64,000 bases of DNA from Alkaliflexus imshenetskii DSM 15055 (GTDB lineage: Bacteria; Bacteroidota; Bacteroidia; Bacteroidales; Marinilabiliaceae), in assembly GCF_000517065.1 (NCBI RefSeq), contig NZ_KI912105.1, forward strand, positions 3,783,641 to 3,847,640. Reading direction: 5' to 3'. The notes under the pieces are model-generated. The model saw only the letters and a list, made by a program, of their open reading frames with translations, made no database searches and was not told where the DNA came from. A program made the position numbers and the translations under genes. Positions 1-9,779 of this stretch are shown piece by piece. Each line of letters starts with the position of its first letter. Positions within the stretch are counted from its first letter, which is position 1.

Positions 1-476
1 ACACGAGCCGACAATACCAGAAACCAAACGAACCAAACAAATAGGGACATTGCAGAAGAGTGAGCTCAAAAAAGAGCTTGCAATAAGTAAACACAACTGA
101 TATAGGTTAAACAACAGTTGATTTTACAGTTTTGCACATGGTAGCCATGACCCATAGTTTTGTTTAGAGACAGGATGGTTTCGAACTGTCTGCCCTTTTA
201 AGGCGATGCAAAGTTAAGTAATCTTATTAGAGTTTGACTGATTTTAAACCAGAATTGTGTTTTAGAAGATAGACGATTAGATGATTCGTGATAATTTCAT
301 GAGCGAGTTATGATTTGTTTATCGCAATATGTCGCTGCCTCTTGGATTATGATTTCCAATTTTAACATCTTCATAAATTAACAAAATACTAAGGTTTCAC
401 TGAGATAATGTTGCACCCTTTGGAACCATTTCGTAAATTGTTTGTTTACTTTCTATCATTAAAAATTAAACAAATT
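1..476. other. Intergenic region upstream of nitroreductase
   Basis: No convincing gene is seen. A TAACTTTG element on the minus strand (209-216) matches the Bacteroidetes -7 consensus TAnnTTTG and would drive transcription leftward out of the window, but I find no TTG at the -33 distance. Just downstream of it on that strand is a 6-bp inverted repeat (agacag / ctgtct). No clear promoter for the rightward nitroreductase gene was found. Confidence 0.4.
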
Positions 477-1112
477 ATGAAAGAGATACATGAAGCTTAT
501 GCTTGGCGTTATGCTACAAAGCGGTTTGACGCCACCCGAAAACTTTCAAAAGAGCAGTTGGATAAATTGTTAAGTGCAGCACAAATGGCGCCATCATCTT
601 ATGGATTGCAGCCTTTTGAAATCATGGTAGTAGAAAAGGATGATTTGCGTAAGCAGTTACAGGAGGCAGCTTATGGTCAGCCACAGCTCACTGAAGCGTC
701 TCACGTGATTGTTTTTGCTGCCAACAAAAAGGTGCATGAAGCACTTATCGACAGTTTTGTGCAGCGAGTTGCTAAAACACGGGGACAGTCAACGGAGAGC
801 TTGCAGGACTTCCGCAACATGATGGTGGGGTCGGTTTCAGGAAAAACGGAGCAGGAGAGATTTCAATGGGCAGCCCGTCAGGCTTACATTGCTTTGGGCT
901 TTTTACTTTCAACTGCCGCAATTGAAGGTATTGATGCTTGTCCGATGGAAGGTTTCAACAATGCGGAGTTTGATAAATTATTGAACCTTGAGCAGAAAGG
1001 TCTTCATTCCGTAGTAATGGCCACTGTGGGATTCCGCTCAACAGATGATAAATATGCTGCCCTGTCAAAGGTGCGTAAAACGGTTGATGAATTATATACA
1101 TTCTACAAATAA
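477..1112 (+). CDS. Nitroreductase family NAD(P)H-dependent oxidoreductase
   Basis: Predicted FMN-dependent oxidoreductase of the NfsB/nitroreductase family, 211 residues, close to the usual 210-220. The N-terminus has the family pattern RYATKRFD near residue 12, followed by MAPSSYGLQP, the FMN-binding serine-rich segment typical of these enzymes. The C-terminal half contains a conserved ACPMEGF. The reading frame stays open upstream to an ATG at 408, but those 23 extra residues look like untranslated leader. The ATG at 477 gives the normal family start (MKEIHEAY). The physiological substrate cannot be told from sequence; quinones, nitro compounds or flavins are typical. It stands alone and ends at a bidirectional terminator shared with the next, convergent gene. 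Confidence 0.9.
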   Translation: MKEIHEAYAWRYATKRFDATRKLSKEQLDKLLSAAQMAPSSYGLQPFEIMVVEKDDLRKQLQEAAYGQPQLTEASHVIVFAANKKVHEALIDSFVQRVAKTRGQSTESLQDFRNMMVGSVSGKTEQERFQWAARQAYIALGFLLSTAAIEGIDACPMEGFNNAEFDKLLNLEQKGLHSVVMATVGFRSTDDKYAALSKVRKTVDELYTFYK

Positions 1113-1116
1113 TCAA

Positions 1117-1155
1117 GAAAAGAGGCTGCCACTAATGCGACAGCCTCTTTTCATT
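1117..1155. terminator. Bidirectional intrinsic terminator
   Basis: Perfect 12-bp stem (gaaaagaggctg / cagcctcttttc) with a 12-nt loop, flanked by A-rich sequence on the left and T-rich on the right. It lies between the convergent nitroreductase gene and the large minus-strand gene, so it can serve both. Confidence 0.8.
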
Positions 1156-1163
1156 TTATTTTC

Positions 1164-4100
1164 TCACTCATCCGAAGCCTGAGTTTCGGATGTCTCTTCT
1201 ATATCCTCATCATCAGATTCTCTTACACCATCTTCAAACAACCTTAAGAGTCGGCGTACTCTGCTTTCCGGTGCCATGATGAAAGAGTAAGGTCGTTCAC
1301 CCAGACGTGTTTTAAGCTTTCTGTCATCGGGCTTAAGGGTTTGCACGTTGGTATTATACTCTTCAAGAGATGAACGGGTTTGCATCATTCCATTCCGATA
1401 GCTGAAGAAGAAGTACACCTCGTCAGATGCTTTGATGTGTATATCTAATGCATTGCCGCCTCTGCTGAAAGCGATGGATGCTTTTACCTGAACTTTACGG
1501 TTTACCGGATTGTCTTTTATCCAAAGCATCACTGCCTCGGTATTTGCCAGATAGCTGCGTGATGCAGGATCCCAGGTCCACGACAGGCTGTCGAGAACCA
1601 ACATGTGTTGATGTTCAGCTGGAAGGGAGCGCATCCTTTCAAAACCCTGCAGCTCACGGGATACTTTCACCGCATTTTCCATATCCATCCATTCTCCCAT
1701 ACGCCGAACGGTGCCTGGTGATTCCGGATTGCCTTTGCGTTCACTGTCTGCATTTCTCAAACCAAGCGTCATGATTTCAACAGAACGGTTGTCGAGCATA
1801 AAATCAGTGCCAAAAAGGGTAAGCAGATCCACACGTTCGCTATTTCGTGTATGAGTCATCTGCCCGGAGGCGAATGTTTTAACCTGTTCCAACTCCAGAC
1901 CCATGTTAATTTTACCTTCACCGGTTACCAGGCATCCCTCATTGTGATATCTTATCACATTTCCAATGGTATCGGGTTGGTTAATTTTGTGTGGTTGTGC
2001 AATGATGAAACTGTTGAGATTCTCATTAAAATGGAGTAGTCCTGATGCCGATAATAGTGGCACATCGCTATGGAACCTTCTACTTTCCAGGAACGCGCTA
2101 TAAATCACGTTTGAATCGCGGTTGAGATAGAAATGTCTGTAGATGTTCTCAAACTCGAAATTCTGAGTGTTTTCAGCAATAGGTATGCGCACTTCGGCTG
2201 GGTCTATTTCTGACTCAAAACGCACATAGTTCTGAGGCCCTGATAGTGAGCAGTTGTGGAGCATCTGAGCCCCACCCTTGAACGTGAGCAATGGCTTGCC
2301 TGCCGACAACGCCACATCGCCTTTAAAGGCAAAATAACGGTTAAAAGTAAAAAGTTCACGCTCGGCAATGACGCCTTCGGCCCGGGTTCTTCTGTCACGT
2401 CCTACGTCAATTTTACTGAAACCAATAACTTTCTTGTCGTTGTTGCCATTTACAAAATCGTATTTGCCCTGTGCATTGTATGCATATTTGCCTTCAATAT
2501 TCACACGGGCATCGTAAAAATGGTGCAGTGAATCGTTCAGTACAATCTTAACCGAATCCAACAAGTCGAGCACAGCGTCACGGTTAATGGTAACTTTACC
2601 GTTTTGCAGAAACATTTCGGTATCTGCCACTTTAATGCTTTTTACCTCTTCGGCATAAATTTTACGCGCTTCTACATCGTAAAGAGCCAATGGTACTATG
2701 AAATCAAGCGAATCTTGCCGTCGATGGGTAGAAACAAACCTGTTACCTGCAGCACCCCGTGCACCCAGATAGATGTCGTTTTTGTCCATATCCCATGAAA
2801 ACTCATTGATATAGGCTAAATACCGGTTTTCGGTAAACTCCACTTTATTGCCCGCATCGCGCGATGTAAAAGAGCCCTGGCGTGTTTTGAAATTGATATT
2901 CGAAATAAGGTTGGTAGTACGGAAGTTGACCTCACTCGTGCTGGTTTCACTAATCAGGTTAAAATCAGAAGAGTCTGCCATAACCACGTGGTGTCCCAAA
3001 TCAAATCTTTTTGCCACCAGATATGCCTTAGCCATATTAAACTGGCCGCTACCTTCTAAACCATTGGGAGATACTGTTAATGTGCCATCCAGAGTGGTTT
3101 CCCTGTTGTAAAGTGTGAAGGGCTCTTCCATTACGTGAGCCAGAAGTTTATACCTAAATGGTTGGAACTCAATCCTCGCGTATTTTCCCTGCACATCGGG
3201 GTATTCAACACCTGTCTCGCTGGGTGTGATATTAAATGCGTGTGCCAGACCTTTTGTTACATCAGGTAAGAAGGTAAACTCTTCGGAGGACGAGGATGAG
3301 GCAAGATATGTAAGTGTGCCGTTTCCTAACAATCCTTCGTTACTCAAATCTATGATGTTGGTAAAGTCGGCCTTCCCTCCATAAACCGGATAGCCCCGCT
3401 CGGGCGACGTGCGTCTGAAACCTAGTGAAAAATCAGGTCGTACCACCAGTGTTTCGTCTATCACCGGAAAGATTCCGGAGTTGAATTTTCCGGAGAATGC
3501 AATGTTATTTCTCGAAAGGCTGTTGATGCTATCCATCCGGAACGGATCCAGAATGAAGTAGAACGATTCCCGTTCATACGCCCCGTTTTGCGTAGTCGAA
3601 TGATCGTAATACACAAACGAGTTTGTGTTGCTCGTTAACCTTGGGTATTCGGCATAGTTCTCCTTTCCCGATTTGTTATCGTTTCTGTCAATTTCGAGAA
3701 AGCCAGACAATTGTGCCACCGTGCTGCGGATTCTTCGCTGAGCTCTTCGTCCGTAGTAATCGAGACGTTCGGTTTCAACGCGCATTGCCATGGAGTCGAT
3801 GGCCGTAAGGTCTATACGAAAATCCTGATAGTTAAATAGAAAACTGTTTCCATACAGATTGATTAATCCAGCTGTGATGGCGCCGTCAAAGCTGAAGTTT
3901 CTATCCCTCTTCAATATAATTTTTTCTTCCTGAGGGAAGAACACCACGTTTTGCCTGTCACTTATCGAAATGGCAGAAACACCTTCCATCGATAAATCGT
4001 AGTTTCTGAGGTCGAATATGGCATTTGGCACCGAACCGGGTGTTGTTGATTTGAACCGTATCACATCGTAGTCCTTTCTTCCGGCTCTAAACATCAGAAA

Positions 4101-5645
4101 GTCGGTAAGTCGCTCCCTTATTTCAATGTAGTCGGTATTCACATTGTATCCAACAAAACCATGAAAGGAGAGACCAATAACCTGCTGGCGCACCTGACTT
4201 TCAGGCATCCCGAGAAAGCGGGCATAGTCTGCCGCTGTAAAGGGGCGCTCGCCAAATCTCCTGGAACAGTTTAACAGCCCTTGAAGCGGGTGTAGCGCAT
4301 CCATACCCTGAAGTCGGTTGTAGAACTCTTCACGAAAGTAGCTTATCGACTCAAAAAAGGCGTGGTTTTCTGAAGCTCCGGTTATCATCCTCAGCTCCAT
4401 TATGGGCTCGGTAATTTTCCATTTAATCAACTCTGTATCCATACTAATATTATGGTAGGTGTTGAAAAACGGGCTTTGCGATAAACCTTCACCGTCTCTT
4501 ATGAGATGTATCTCTTTTACCGGATCCAGATATTTGAAGAGAAGTCCGGGATGATAGATAAATCCCGTGTCGAGATGAATGGTTATTTCGCAGGTATTGG
4601 AGATGATTTGGTCTTTGCGTAAGGCAAAGTATAGCGATTTGGCGGTGAGAAAGAGTTCATCGTTACGAAAAATTGTAATGACAGCCGGACTTTGTGATGT
4701 GCCGGAACCCAGAAACTTTGACCCATGCTGCGAAAAACCGCCTTCGTAATGAAAACCGTTATGTATATTATCGATGCGGTATCGCTGTTCGTATGACTCA
4801 AATTTGGGATAGGTTGTATTCTCCGGATTTCGGATGCTCATCATACGATGATGGATGTGCCCACGAAGTGGCTCGCTGAAATAGTGTCTGTTATAAAAAT
4901 CCACATTCTCAACTCTTATTTCGTTGCGCGACATATCTAAGCTGTAATCCTTAAAAGTAGCGTAAACCATGTCAGGTGTAAAGCCGCTCTGTTCCCAATT
5001 TATTGCGCCATGCGTACCTTGCCATAAGCCACTCATAAGGTTGACTCTACCTGAGGTGTTTAAGACTACAATACTGTCATTACGCGCTTTACATACCAGA
5101 TTGGTTTCGTTGATATTGACATATAATGAATCGGTAAATGAAAAAGTGAAACGATTTTGCGATGCATACCACTTCAAGGCGGCGGTGGAGTACACAACCT
5201 GCTCATTGAGCATATCAGTGGTGAGTTCCATTAATCTGTTGGCATGCCGAAGCTGATAGCGTGGGTTTGAGAGCAGTTCCAGAAGTCCATTATGCCAGAC
5301 GTCAAAACTGGATTGTGGGTGCCCCGATGCAGTGAAGTTTAATATGGTTGACAGGTAAAGATGATAATCGGGATAAGGGCGGCCGCGTTTTTCATGTATC
5401 CTGTCAGACACTTTCATCACGGTTTCTTTAAAATCGTCTCGTGTATCGGGATTGTTCCAAAACAGTCGTACTTCATTTACAAAATCGCGGGCTGCACGGC
5501 GGTCGGTGGATACACTGAAAACCTCCTCTATACCTGCTACATACGCTTCTATTCCGTTTTTACTGAAATGATTGTTTTGTGCAAATATATCTGCTGTTGG
5601 TAGTAATAAGGTTGTAATCAGAATAAATCGTAGAACTTTAACCAT
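1164..5645 (-). CDS. Very large exported beta-rich protein of unknown function
   Basis: 1493 residues with an N-terminal signal peptide (MVKVLRFILITTLLLPTADIFA then Q), so it is exported to the periplasm or outer membrane. I do not recognise a named domain. Most of the chain alternates short hydrophobic and polar segments, as expected for beta-strands, with repeated statements of the type F(K)G-x-hydrophobic seen in AsmA/TamB-like or OstA-like periplasmic proteins; that similarity is only an impression. A segment around residues 470-530 (LGMPESQVRQQVIGLSFHGF) resembles a small helical, winged-helix-like insert. The C-terminus is strongly acidic (runs of E and D). No lipobox and no T9SS sorting domain is visible. 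Genes this large and so uniformly beta-rich in Bacteroidetes are usually cell-envelope proteins; the exact role is unknown. Confidence 0.7.
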   Translation of the reverse strand: MVKVLRFILITTLLLPTADIFAQNNHFSKNGIEAYVAGIEEVFSVSTDRRAARDFVNEVRLFWNNPDTRDDFKETVMKVSDRIHEKRGRPYPDYHLYLSTILNFTASGHPQSSFDVWHNGLLELLSNPRYQLRHANRLMELTTDMLNEQVVYSTAALKWYASQNRFTFSFTDSLYVNINETNLVCKARNDSIVVLNTSGRVNLMSGLWQGTHGAINWEQSGFTPDMVYATFKDYSLDMSRNEIRVENVDFYNRHYFSEPLRGHIHHRMMSIRNPENTTYPKFESYEQRYRIDNIHNGFHYEGGFSQHGSKFLGSGTSQSPAVITIFRNDELFLTAKSLYFALRKDQIISNTCEITIHLDTGFIYHPGLLFKYLDPVKEIHLIRDGEGLSQSPFFNTYHNISMDTELIKWKITEPIMELRMITGASENHAFFESISYFREEFYNRLQGMDALHPLQGLLNCSRRFGERPFTAADYARFLGMPESQVRQQVIGLSFHGFVGYNVNTDYIEIRERLTDFLMFRAGRKDYDVIRFKSTTPGSVPNAIFDLRNYDLSMEGVSAISISDRQNVVFFPQEEKIILKRDRNFSFDGAITAGLINLYGNSFLFNYQDFRIDLTAIDSMAMRVETERLDYYGRRAQRRIRSTVAQLSGFLEIDRNDNKSGKENYAEYPRLTSNTNSFVYYDHSTTQNGAYERESFYFILDPFRMDSINSLSRNNIAFSGKFNSGIFPVIDETLVVRPDFSLGFRRTSPERGYPVYGGKADFTNIIDLSNEGLLGNGTLTYLASSSSSEEFTFLPDVTKGLAHAFNITPSETGVEYPDVQGKYARIEFQPFRYKLLAHVMEEPFTLYNRETTLDGTLTVSPNGLEGSGQFNMAKAYLVAKRFDLGHHVVMADSSDFNLISETSTSEVNFRTTNLISNINFKTRQGSFTSRDAGNKVEFTENRYLAYINEFSWDMDKNDIYLGARGAAGNRFVSTHRRQDSLDFIVPLALYDVEARKIYAEEVKSIKVADTEMFLQNGKVTINRDAVLDLLDSVKIVLNDSLHHFYDARVNIEGKYAYNAQGKYDFVNGNNDKKVIGFSKIDVGRDRRTRAEGVIAERELFTFNRYFAFKGDVALSAGKPLLTFKGGAQMLHNCSLSGPQNYVRFESEIDPAEVRIPIAENTQNFEFENIYRHFYLNRDSNVIYSAFLESRRFHSDVPLLSASGLLHFNENLNSFIIAQPHKINQPDTIGNVIRYHNEGCLVTGEGKINMGLELEQVKTFASGQMTHTRNSERVDLLTLFGTDFMLDNRSVEIMTLGLRNADSERKGNPESPGTVRRMGEWMDMENAVKVSRELQGFERMRSLPAEHQHMLVLDSLSWTWDPASRSYLANTEAVMLWIKDNPVNRKVQVKASIAFSRGGNALDIHIKASDEVYFFFSYRNGMMQTRSSLEEYNTNVQTLKPDDRKLKTRLGERPYSFIMAPESRVRRLLRLFEDGVRESDDEDIEETSETQASDE

Positions 5646-5682
5646 AGACCGCCTCTTTCAATGTTTGATAAAACTCAGCAAG

Positions 5683-5709
5683 CTGGAGGAATCTGTCGGA
5701 ATCCTCCAG
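5683..5709. repeat. Inverted repeat between prmA and the large exported gene
   Basis: 8-bp arms ctggagga / tcctccag with an 11-nt spacer in the 114-bp gap between prmA and the downstream large gene. There is no strong T-run on the minus strand, so it is a weak terminator candidate or a processing/attenuation hairpin. Confidence 0.35.
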
Positions 5710-5759
5710 TGAAATGCTCAGGCTGTTATCGACTAAGGAATTTCAATATTGACAATTTG

Positions 5760-6602
5760 TCAATCTACCCGTTCATACGCAACTGCGGCCCAATGGTTAT
5801 TCTCTTTTGAAGTTTTTAATTTAAGATTGTGTTTTTTTGCACATGCGTCAATTTCGGGCAGGTCGGTGAGGTAAAAACCGCTCATAATGAGCATGCCGCC
5901 TTGTTTCAAAACAGACCAGTATTTATCGATGTCGTTGAGAAGGATATTCCGGTTTATGTTGGCCAGGATAACGTCGAAAGGGGCACTATTATGAAGCAGT
6001 GATGCATCACCAAGGCGTATTTCCATGTTGTCAATCCGGTTCAGTTGGCAGTTTTCTGAACTATTGGAGGTACACCATGAGTCAATGTCTATGCCAACTA
6101 CCTGTGAAGCACCGGTTTTTGATGCCAGTATGCCGAGTATGCCAGTGCCGCAGCCCATATCGAGCACCCTTTTACCGCTTAGTTGCATTTCCAGAATGTG
6201 TTCCATCATCATGGCTGTTGTTTCATGATGTCCGGTGCCAAATGACATTTTTGGCTCTATGACAATTTCCATCGGCACATCAGGAAAGGTAGGGTGGAAG
6301 GGACTTCTAACCACACATCTGTTGCCCACTATTATGGGGCTAAAAAAGTTCTTTTCCCACTCTTCATTCCAGTTCTGATCCTCAATTTCGGAAGATGTCC
6401 ATGAAAATTTGCAGCTCTCAATCGGGCTTTCAATGGTGTTTAGAATTGCTTCGTCATACGCCTCAGATGGAATGTAGGCATCAAAACCCAATGCGTTATC
6501 TTCAAATGTGGTGTAACCTGCATCGCCCATCAAGGCCATCAGAATGTCTGCTGCGTCCTGCGAATAGGGTTCAATAACAATAGATACTTTTGTGTATGGC
6601 AT
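5760..6602 (-). CDS. prmA: Ribosomal protein L11 methyltransferase PrmA
   Basis: 280-residue SAM-dependent methyltransferase that trimethylates ribosomal protein L11. Visible motifs: the PrmA-specific MSFGTGHHETT (residues 119-129), SAM-binding VLDMGCGTG (146-154), acidic GIDID (170-174), and LANINRN (213-219), the family's NPPY-equivalent. Length and motif spacing are normal, though at the shorter Bacteroidetes end of the family. It lies downstream of the tpiA transcription unit but is separated from it by a terminator, so it probably has its own promoter in the 149-bp gap. Confidence 0.95.
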   Translation of the reverse strand: MPYTKVSIVIEPYSQDAADILMALMGDAGYTTFEDNALGFDAYIPSEAYDEAILNTIESPIESCKFSWTSSEIEDQNWNEEWEKNFFSPIIVGNRCVVRSPFHPTFPDVPMEIVIEPKMSFGTGHHETTAMMMEHILEMQLSGKRVLDMGCGTGILGILASKTGASQVVGIDIDSWCTSNSSENCQLNRIDNMEIRLGDASLLHNSAPFDVILANINRNILLNDIDKYWSVLKQGGMLIMSGFYLTDLPEIDACAKKHNLKLKTSKENNHWAAVAYERVD

Positions 6603-6660
6603 TTTACGGTTGTTGGTTTTTATACAGTGGCAAAGATAAAGAATTGAGTCGTGTTCAAAT

Positions 6661-6691
6661 AAAAAAAGACATCGTTACGGATGTCTTTTTT
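6661..6691 (-). terminator. Intrinsic terminator after tpiA
   Basis: Stem aaaaagacatc / gatgtcttttt with loop gttacg. On the minus strand it is followed by a run of seven T. It ends the tpiA unit before prmA. The right arm also gives a T-run on the plus strand, but no plus-strand gene precedes it. Confidence 0.75.
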
Positions 6692-6751
6692 AGATATGGT
6701 TGATCTATCCCGCTGAACTGTGCCCATTGGGAAATCAATCAGGAATCTTGA

Positions 6752-7507
6752 TTAGAAAGCGGTGATGATGGCAAGGAAATCATCGGCTTTTAATGAAGCA
6801 CCACCAATGAGGCCTCCATCCACGTCGGGGTTGGCAAACAGTTCTTTGGCATTGGCAGCATTACAGCTACCACCGTAAAGAATTGAGATGTTGTTGGCAA
6901 CTTCCTCTCCGTACTTGCTTACAATCAGTTGACGGATAAATGCATGCATCTCTTGCGCCTGATCCGAAGAAGCTGTTTTTCCGGTTCCGATGGCCCAAAC
7001 AGGTTCGTAAGCCAGTACAATTTTGCTGAAGTCACCTGCCGAAAGATGAAACAAAGACTCTTCAATTTGTTGTTTCACTATGTCGAAATGGATGTTTGAC
7101 TCACGCTCGCTTAGTACCTCTCCAATGCAAAAAATGGGCTTTAATTCGTTGGTCAGAGCCAAGTCTGTTTTTTCTTTCAGGATTGCATTTGTTTCTCCAT
7201 AGTATGCCCGACGCTCAGAATGTCCAAGAATTACGTATTGCGCTCCTGTGGATTTGACCATTGATGCCGACACTTCACCTGTATAGGCTCCTGATACTTT
7301 GTCAGCACAGTTTTGAGCTGCTACTGAAATCTTGGAAGCATCTACAGTTTTAACCACTTCGGTAATGTGCACAAATGGTGTACCCAATACTACCTTACAT
7401 TTTGGAGTGATGGCACCCACTTTGCTATTCACCTCTTTTGCCAGTTCAATACCCTCTTGCAGGGTTTTATTCATTTTCCAGTTTCCTGCAACAATGTTCT
7501 GTCTCAT
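6752..7507 (-). CDS. tpiA: Triosephosphate isomerase
   Basis: Interconverts dihydroxyacetone phosphate and glyceraldehyde 3-phosphate in glycolysis and gluconeogenesis. 251 residues, the normal length. All catalytic parts are visible: N9 and K11 in NWKMN, the electrophile H96 in GHSERR, the general base E168 in [11 protein letters not shown], and the phosphate-gripping YGGS and GGASL motifs near the C-terminus. Its start lies 3 nt after the stop of the upstream DoxX-like gene, so the two are almost certainly cotranscribed and perhaps translationally coupled. Confidence 0.98.
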   Translation of the reverse strand: MRQNIVAGNWKMNKTLQEGIELAKEVNSKVGAITPKCKVVLGTPFVHITEVVKTVDASKISVAAQNCADKVSGAYTGEVSASMVKSTGAQYVILGHSERRAYYGETNAILKEKTDLALTNELKPIFCIGEVLSERESNIHFDIVKQQIEESLFHLSAGDFSKIVLAYEPVWAIGTGKTASSDQAQEMHAFIRQLIVSKYGEEVANNISILYGGSCNAANAKELFANPDVDGGLIGGASLKADDFLAIITAF

Positions 7508-7510
7508 TTT

Positions 7511-8737
7511 CTATTGTTTATTGGTTTTACTTGTAAATATCAGTGTGGATAATAAAATCATGCCAAGAATGTGTGCCAATATCAAGCGTCCGCTCTTTTG
7601 CCTGTTGATTTCTGATACTGCCACAGCGAGCGGATTTGAAAGCATTTCTCTGCCTGGCAGGTTGTTGTAATGCCATTTTCCTATTATGGTTCCGTCGTAC
7701 ATCAATATCAGCCCGGGATTTGAGCGTATCATGGTTTTTAGTGTGGACTCATCGGTGTGCAGGTATTCAAACATTACGCTGTGACTCGACTCAAATGCGA
7801 CAGTCTCTTCAGCTCCTGAGGCGGTAACACAGTAAAAAGGGATGCCTTTTTGGCGCGCATATTCTGACAGTTCCGCCAGAGGCATTACAGATGAATTGTT
7901 AATTTTATTCAGTCGCGGTGCTACCATCAAAAGAAGTGCCCCTTCATGGGTTACAATTGCATTTGTTACATCGTTTGCCTGATTGTTGAGCAGCGAGAAG
8001 GTTTGAAGCGGAGGCACATAGCCCTCTTTGATCACCCTTGTTTCACTATCAATAAACACCCATGTAGTATCTTCATAAGGGTAGTTGTCGAGTGTAAAGG
8101 TTTGTATGTTGCCATCTTTTTCCAATACGAATAGCGTTTCGTACTCAGGCATTTCAGCACCTTCGGGAATGGACATCATTTCATGTATGTTGTTTCCCGT
8201 TTTAAACGGTCTGAAATCGAGTATGGGTAGGTTTCCTAATCCATAAACCGAAACAGAAATGATATATATGGCAAGTACTCCGGCAGTCAAAAAACCCTTC
8301 ACATTTTGGTGCGAATTATAATGTTTTCTGTAAAAAAACATGCCAAGCGTAAATACCATAACAAACACATTTTTCCAGAAAGTCTGCCAGTTTGTAAGGG
8401 TGATGGCATCACCAAAACAACCGCAATTCGAAACCGGATTGAAAATGGCAATGTAAAGTGTGAGCAGCGTGAAGAATGACATAAACCCAAGAACCAGAAA
8501 AGTTACCTGACGCATAAACAAACCTAAGAGCAGATAAAAACCCAGCAAAAACTCAACAGCAGCAAGAATAATTGCCAATGGCATGGACAGAGATGTGAGC
8601 CAGTCCATGTGAAAAGCAACAAAGTAGTCGCTGAATTTTATAGCCCCTCCAACGGGATCAACGGCCTTAACAAAACCGGAGAAGATAAATGTCACTGCTG
8701 GTATAAGTCTGCATAAAAATTTCAGAACTGCTATCAT
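7511..8737 (-). CDS. DoxX/MauE-like membrane protein with C-terminal thioredoxin-like region (BT_3928 family)
   Basis: 408-residue integral membrane protein. The first ~140 residues hold four hydrophobic helices resembling DoxX/MauE, with the conserved NCGCFGD motif after the third. A further helix follows near residue 155, and the remainder up to ~380 resembles a periplasmic thioredoxin-like fold but has no CxxC. A last membrane helix is at ~387-405. This matches the family named after B. thetaiotaomicron BT_3928, which commonly sits just upstream of tpiA in Bacteroidetes. MauE relatives help form disulfides, so a thiol-redox or quinone-linked envelope role is plausible but unproven. It is coupled to tpiA by a 3-nt gap. 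Confidence 0.85.
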   Translation of the reverse strand: MIAVLKFLCRLIPAVTFIFSGFVKAVDPVGGAIKFSDYFVAFHMDWLTSLSMPLAIILAAVEFLLGFYLLLGLFMRQVTFLVLGFMSFFTLLTLYIAIFNPVSNCGCFGDAITLTNWQTFWKNVFVMVFTLGMFFYRKHYNSHQNVKGFLTAGVLAIYIISVSVYGLGNLPILDFRPFKTGNNIHEMMSIPEGAEMPEYETLFVLEKDGNIQTFTLDNYPYEDTTWVFIDSETRVIKEGYVPPLQTFSLLNNQANDVTNAIVTHEGALLLMVAPRLNKINNSSVMPLAELSEYARQKGIPFYCVTASGAEETVAFESSHSVMFEYLHTDESTLKTMIRSNPGLILMYDGTIIGKWHYNNLPGREMLSNPLAVAVSEINRQKSGRLILAHILGMILLSTLIFTSKTNKQ

Positions 8738-8951
8738 ATCTCTATCGTTTTTTCTGTTTTACAACCTCTAACCAAACCTCGAATGGTATTTTATAACTTA
8801 GTAACAGTTTAACTCTTTATCTGGTTTTTGAATTAGATATAAAGTTGTTCGTTTGCGATGACTTCTCTTATAGCACAACTATATTGGATTGTGCGTGGTG
8901 TGGGGTTTAATGTTCCGTTAAAAATATAACTAAATTCCTATGACCAAATGA

Positions 8952-9503
8952 TTAAATCTCATCCGGAAACTCCAGTTTGATGAGTGCAAAAACTGCATAG
9001 TTAATCATATCCATATAATTGGCATCAACCCCTTCCGATATAAGCGTTTTTCCCTTATTGTCCTCAATTTGTTTGGTACGATATAATTTCATAAGTATAA
9101 GATCGGTGAGCGAACTGATGCGCATACTGCGCCATGCTTCATCGTAATCATGGTTTTTATCCTCCATGAGTTTTTTCGCGCCATACAGATGTTTGTTATA
9201 GAGCGTCATGGCTTCGTCGGGTGCCATCTCGGGGTTATCTGCAATGCCTTTTTCCAACTGAATCAAAGCCATCACTGAATAGTTTACAATTCCGATAAAC
9301 TCAGGCCGGATGCCCTCATCAACCCTGGAAGTGCCTTTTACTTGCAGGCTGCGGATGCGTTGCGCTTTGATGAATATCTGATCGGTAACAGATTCGGGTC
9401 TTAATATGCGCCATGCCGTGCCATAGTCCACCATTTTTTTTTCAAATATCTCCCTGCAAATTTTAATAACATGCTCAAACTGTTGATCTGTGTGCTTCGA
9501 CAT
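8952..9503 (-). CDS. DUF1599 protein with internal duplication
   Basis: 183-residue soluble protein made of two copies of the DUF1599 domain (nucleotide modification-associated domain 1). Copy A (about 22-85) contains KKMVDYGTAWRILRPESVTD; copy B (about 111-178) contains the equivalent HDYDEAWRSMRISSLTD. Both continue into a basic helix (KAQRIRSLQ / KLYRTKQIE), an EG-Y or EGI-type loop and a final NY(S/A)V-AL--LE helix. Phage members are linked to nucleotide metabolism; the cellular function in Bacteroidetes is unknown. It is on the same strand as the DoxX-like/tpiA pair, 214 nt upstream, and is divergent from folP. Confidence 0.85.
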   Translation of the reverse strand: MSKHTDQQFEHVIKICREIFEKKMVDYGTAWRILRPESVTDQIFIKAQRIRSLQVKGTSRVDEGIRPEFIGIVNYSVMALIQLEKGIADNPEMAPDEAMTLYNKHLYGAKKLMEDKNHDYDEAWRSMRISSLTDLILMKLYRTKQIEDNKGKTLISEGVDANYMDMINYAVFALIKLEFPDEI

Positions 9504-9779
9504 GGTGTTTGGAGTTGGAATGGATTTCAGAATTTAACAACCTGTTTCACAATTTTTACACTGAATTTTTCTGGATTGTACTCCCTTTAGCGTGATCACT
9601 AACCAGAATGTCATAAAAACAGCTGTAAAAATATCAAAAAATGGTGAAGTTTGAGTAATGGTGTTGTATCTGTTTGTCCCTTTTATCATTTTTATTACCC
9701 CCTTTGCCCGATTAATAGCGGCAATGGTTTGATTTTAGCATGTTTTTCTTTTCTTTTGTGTAAAACTGACCAATTTATA

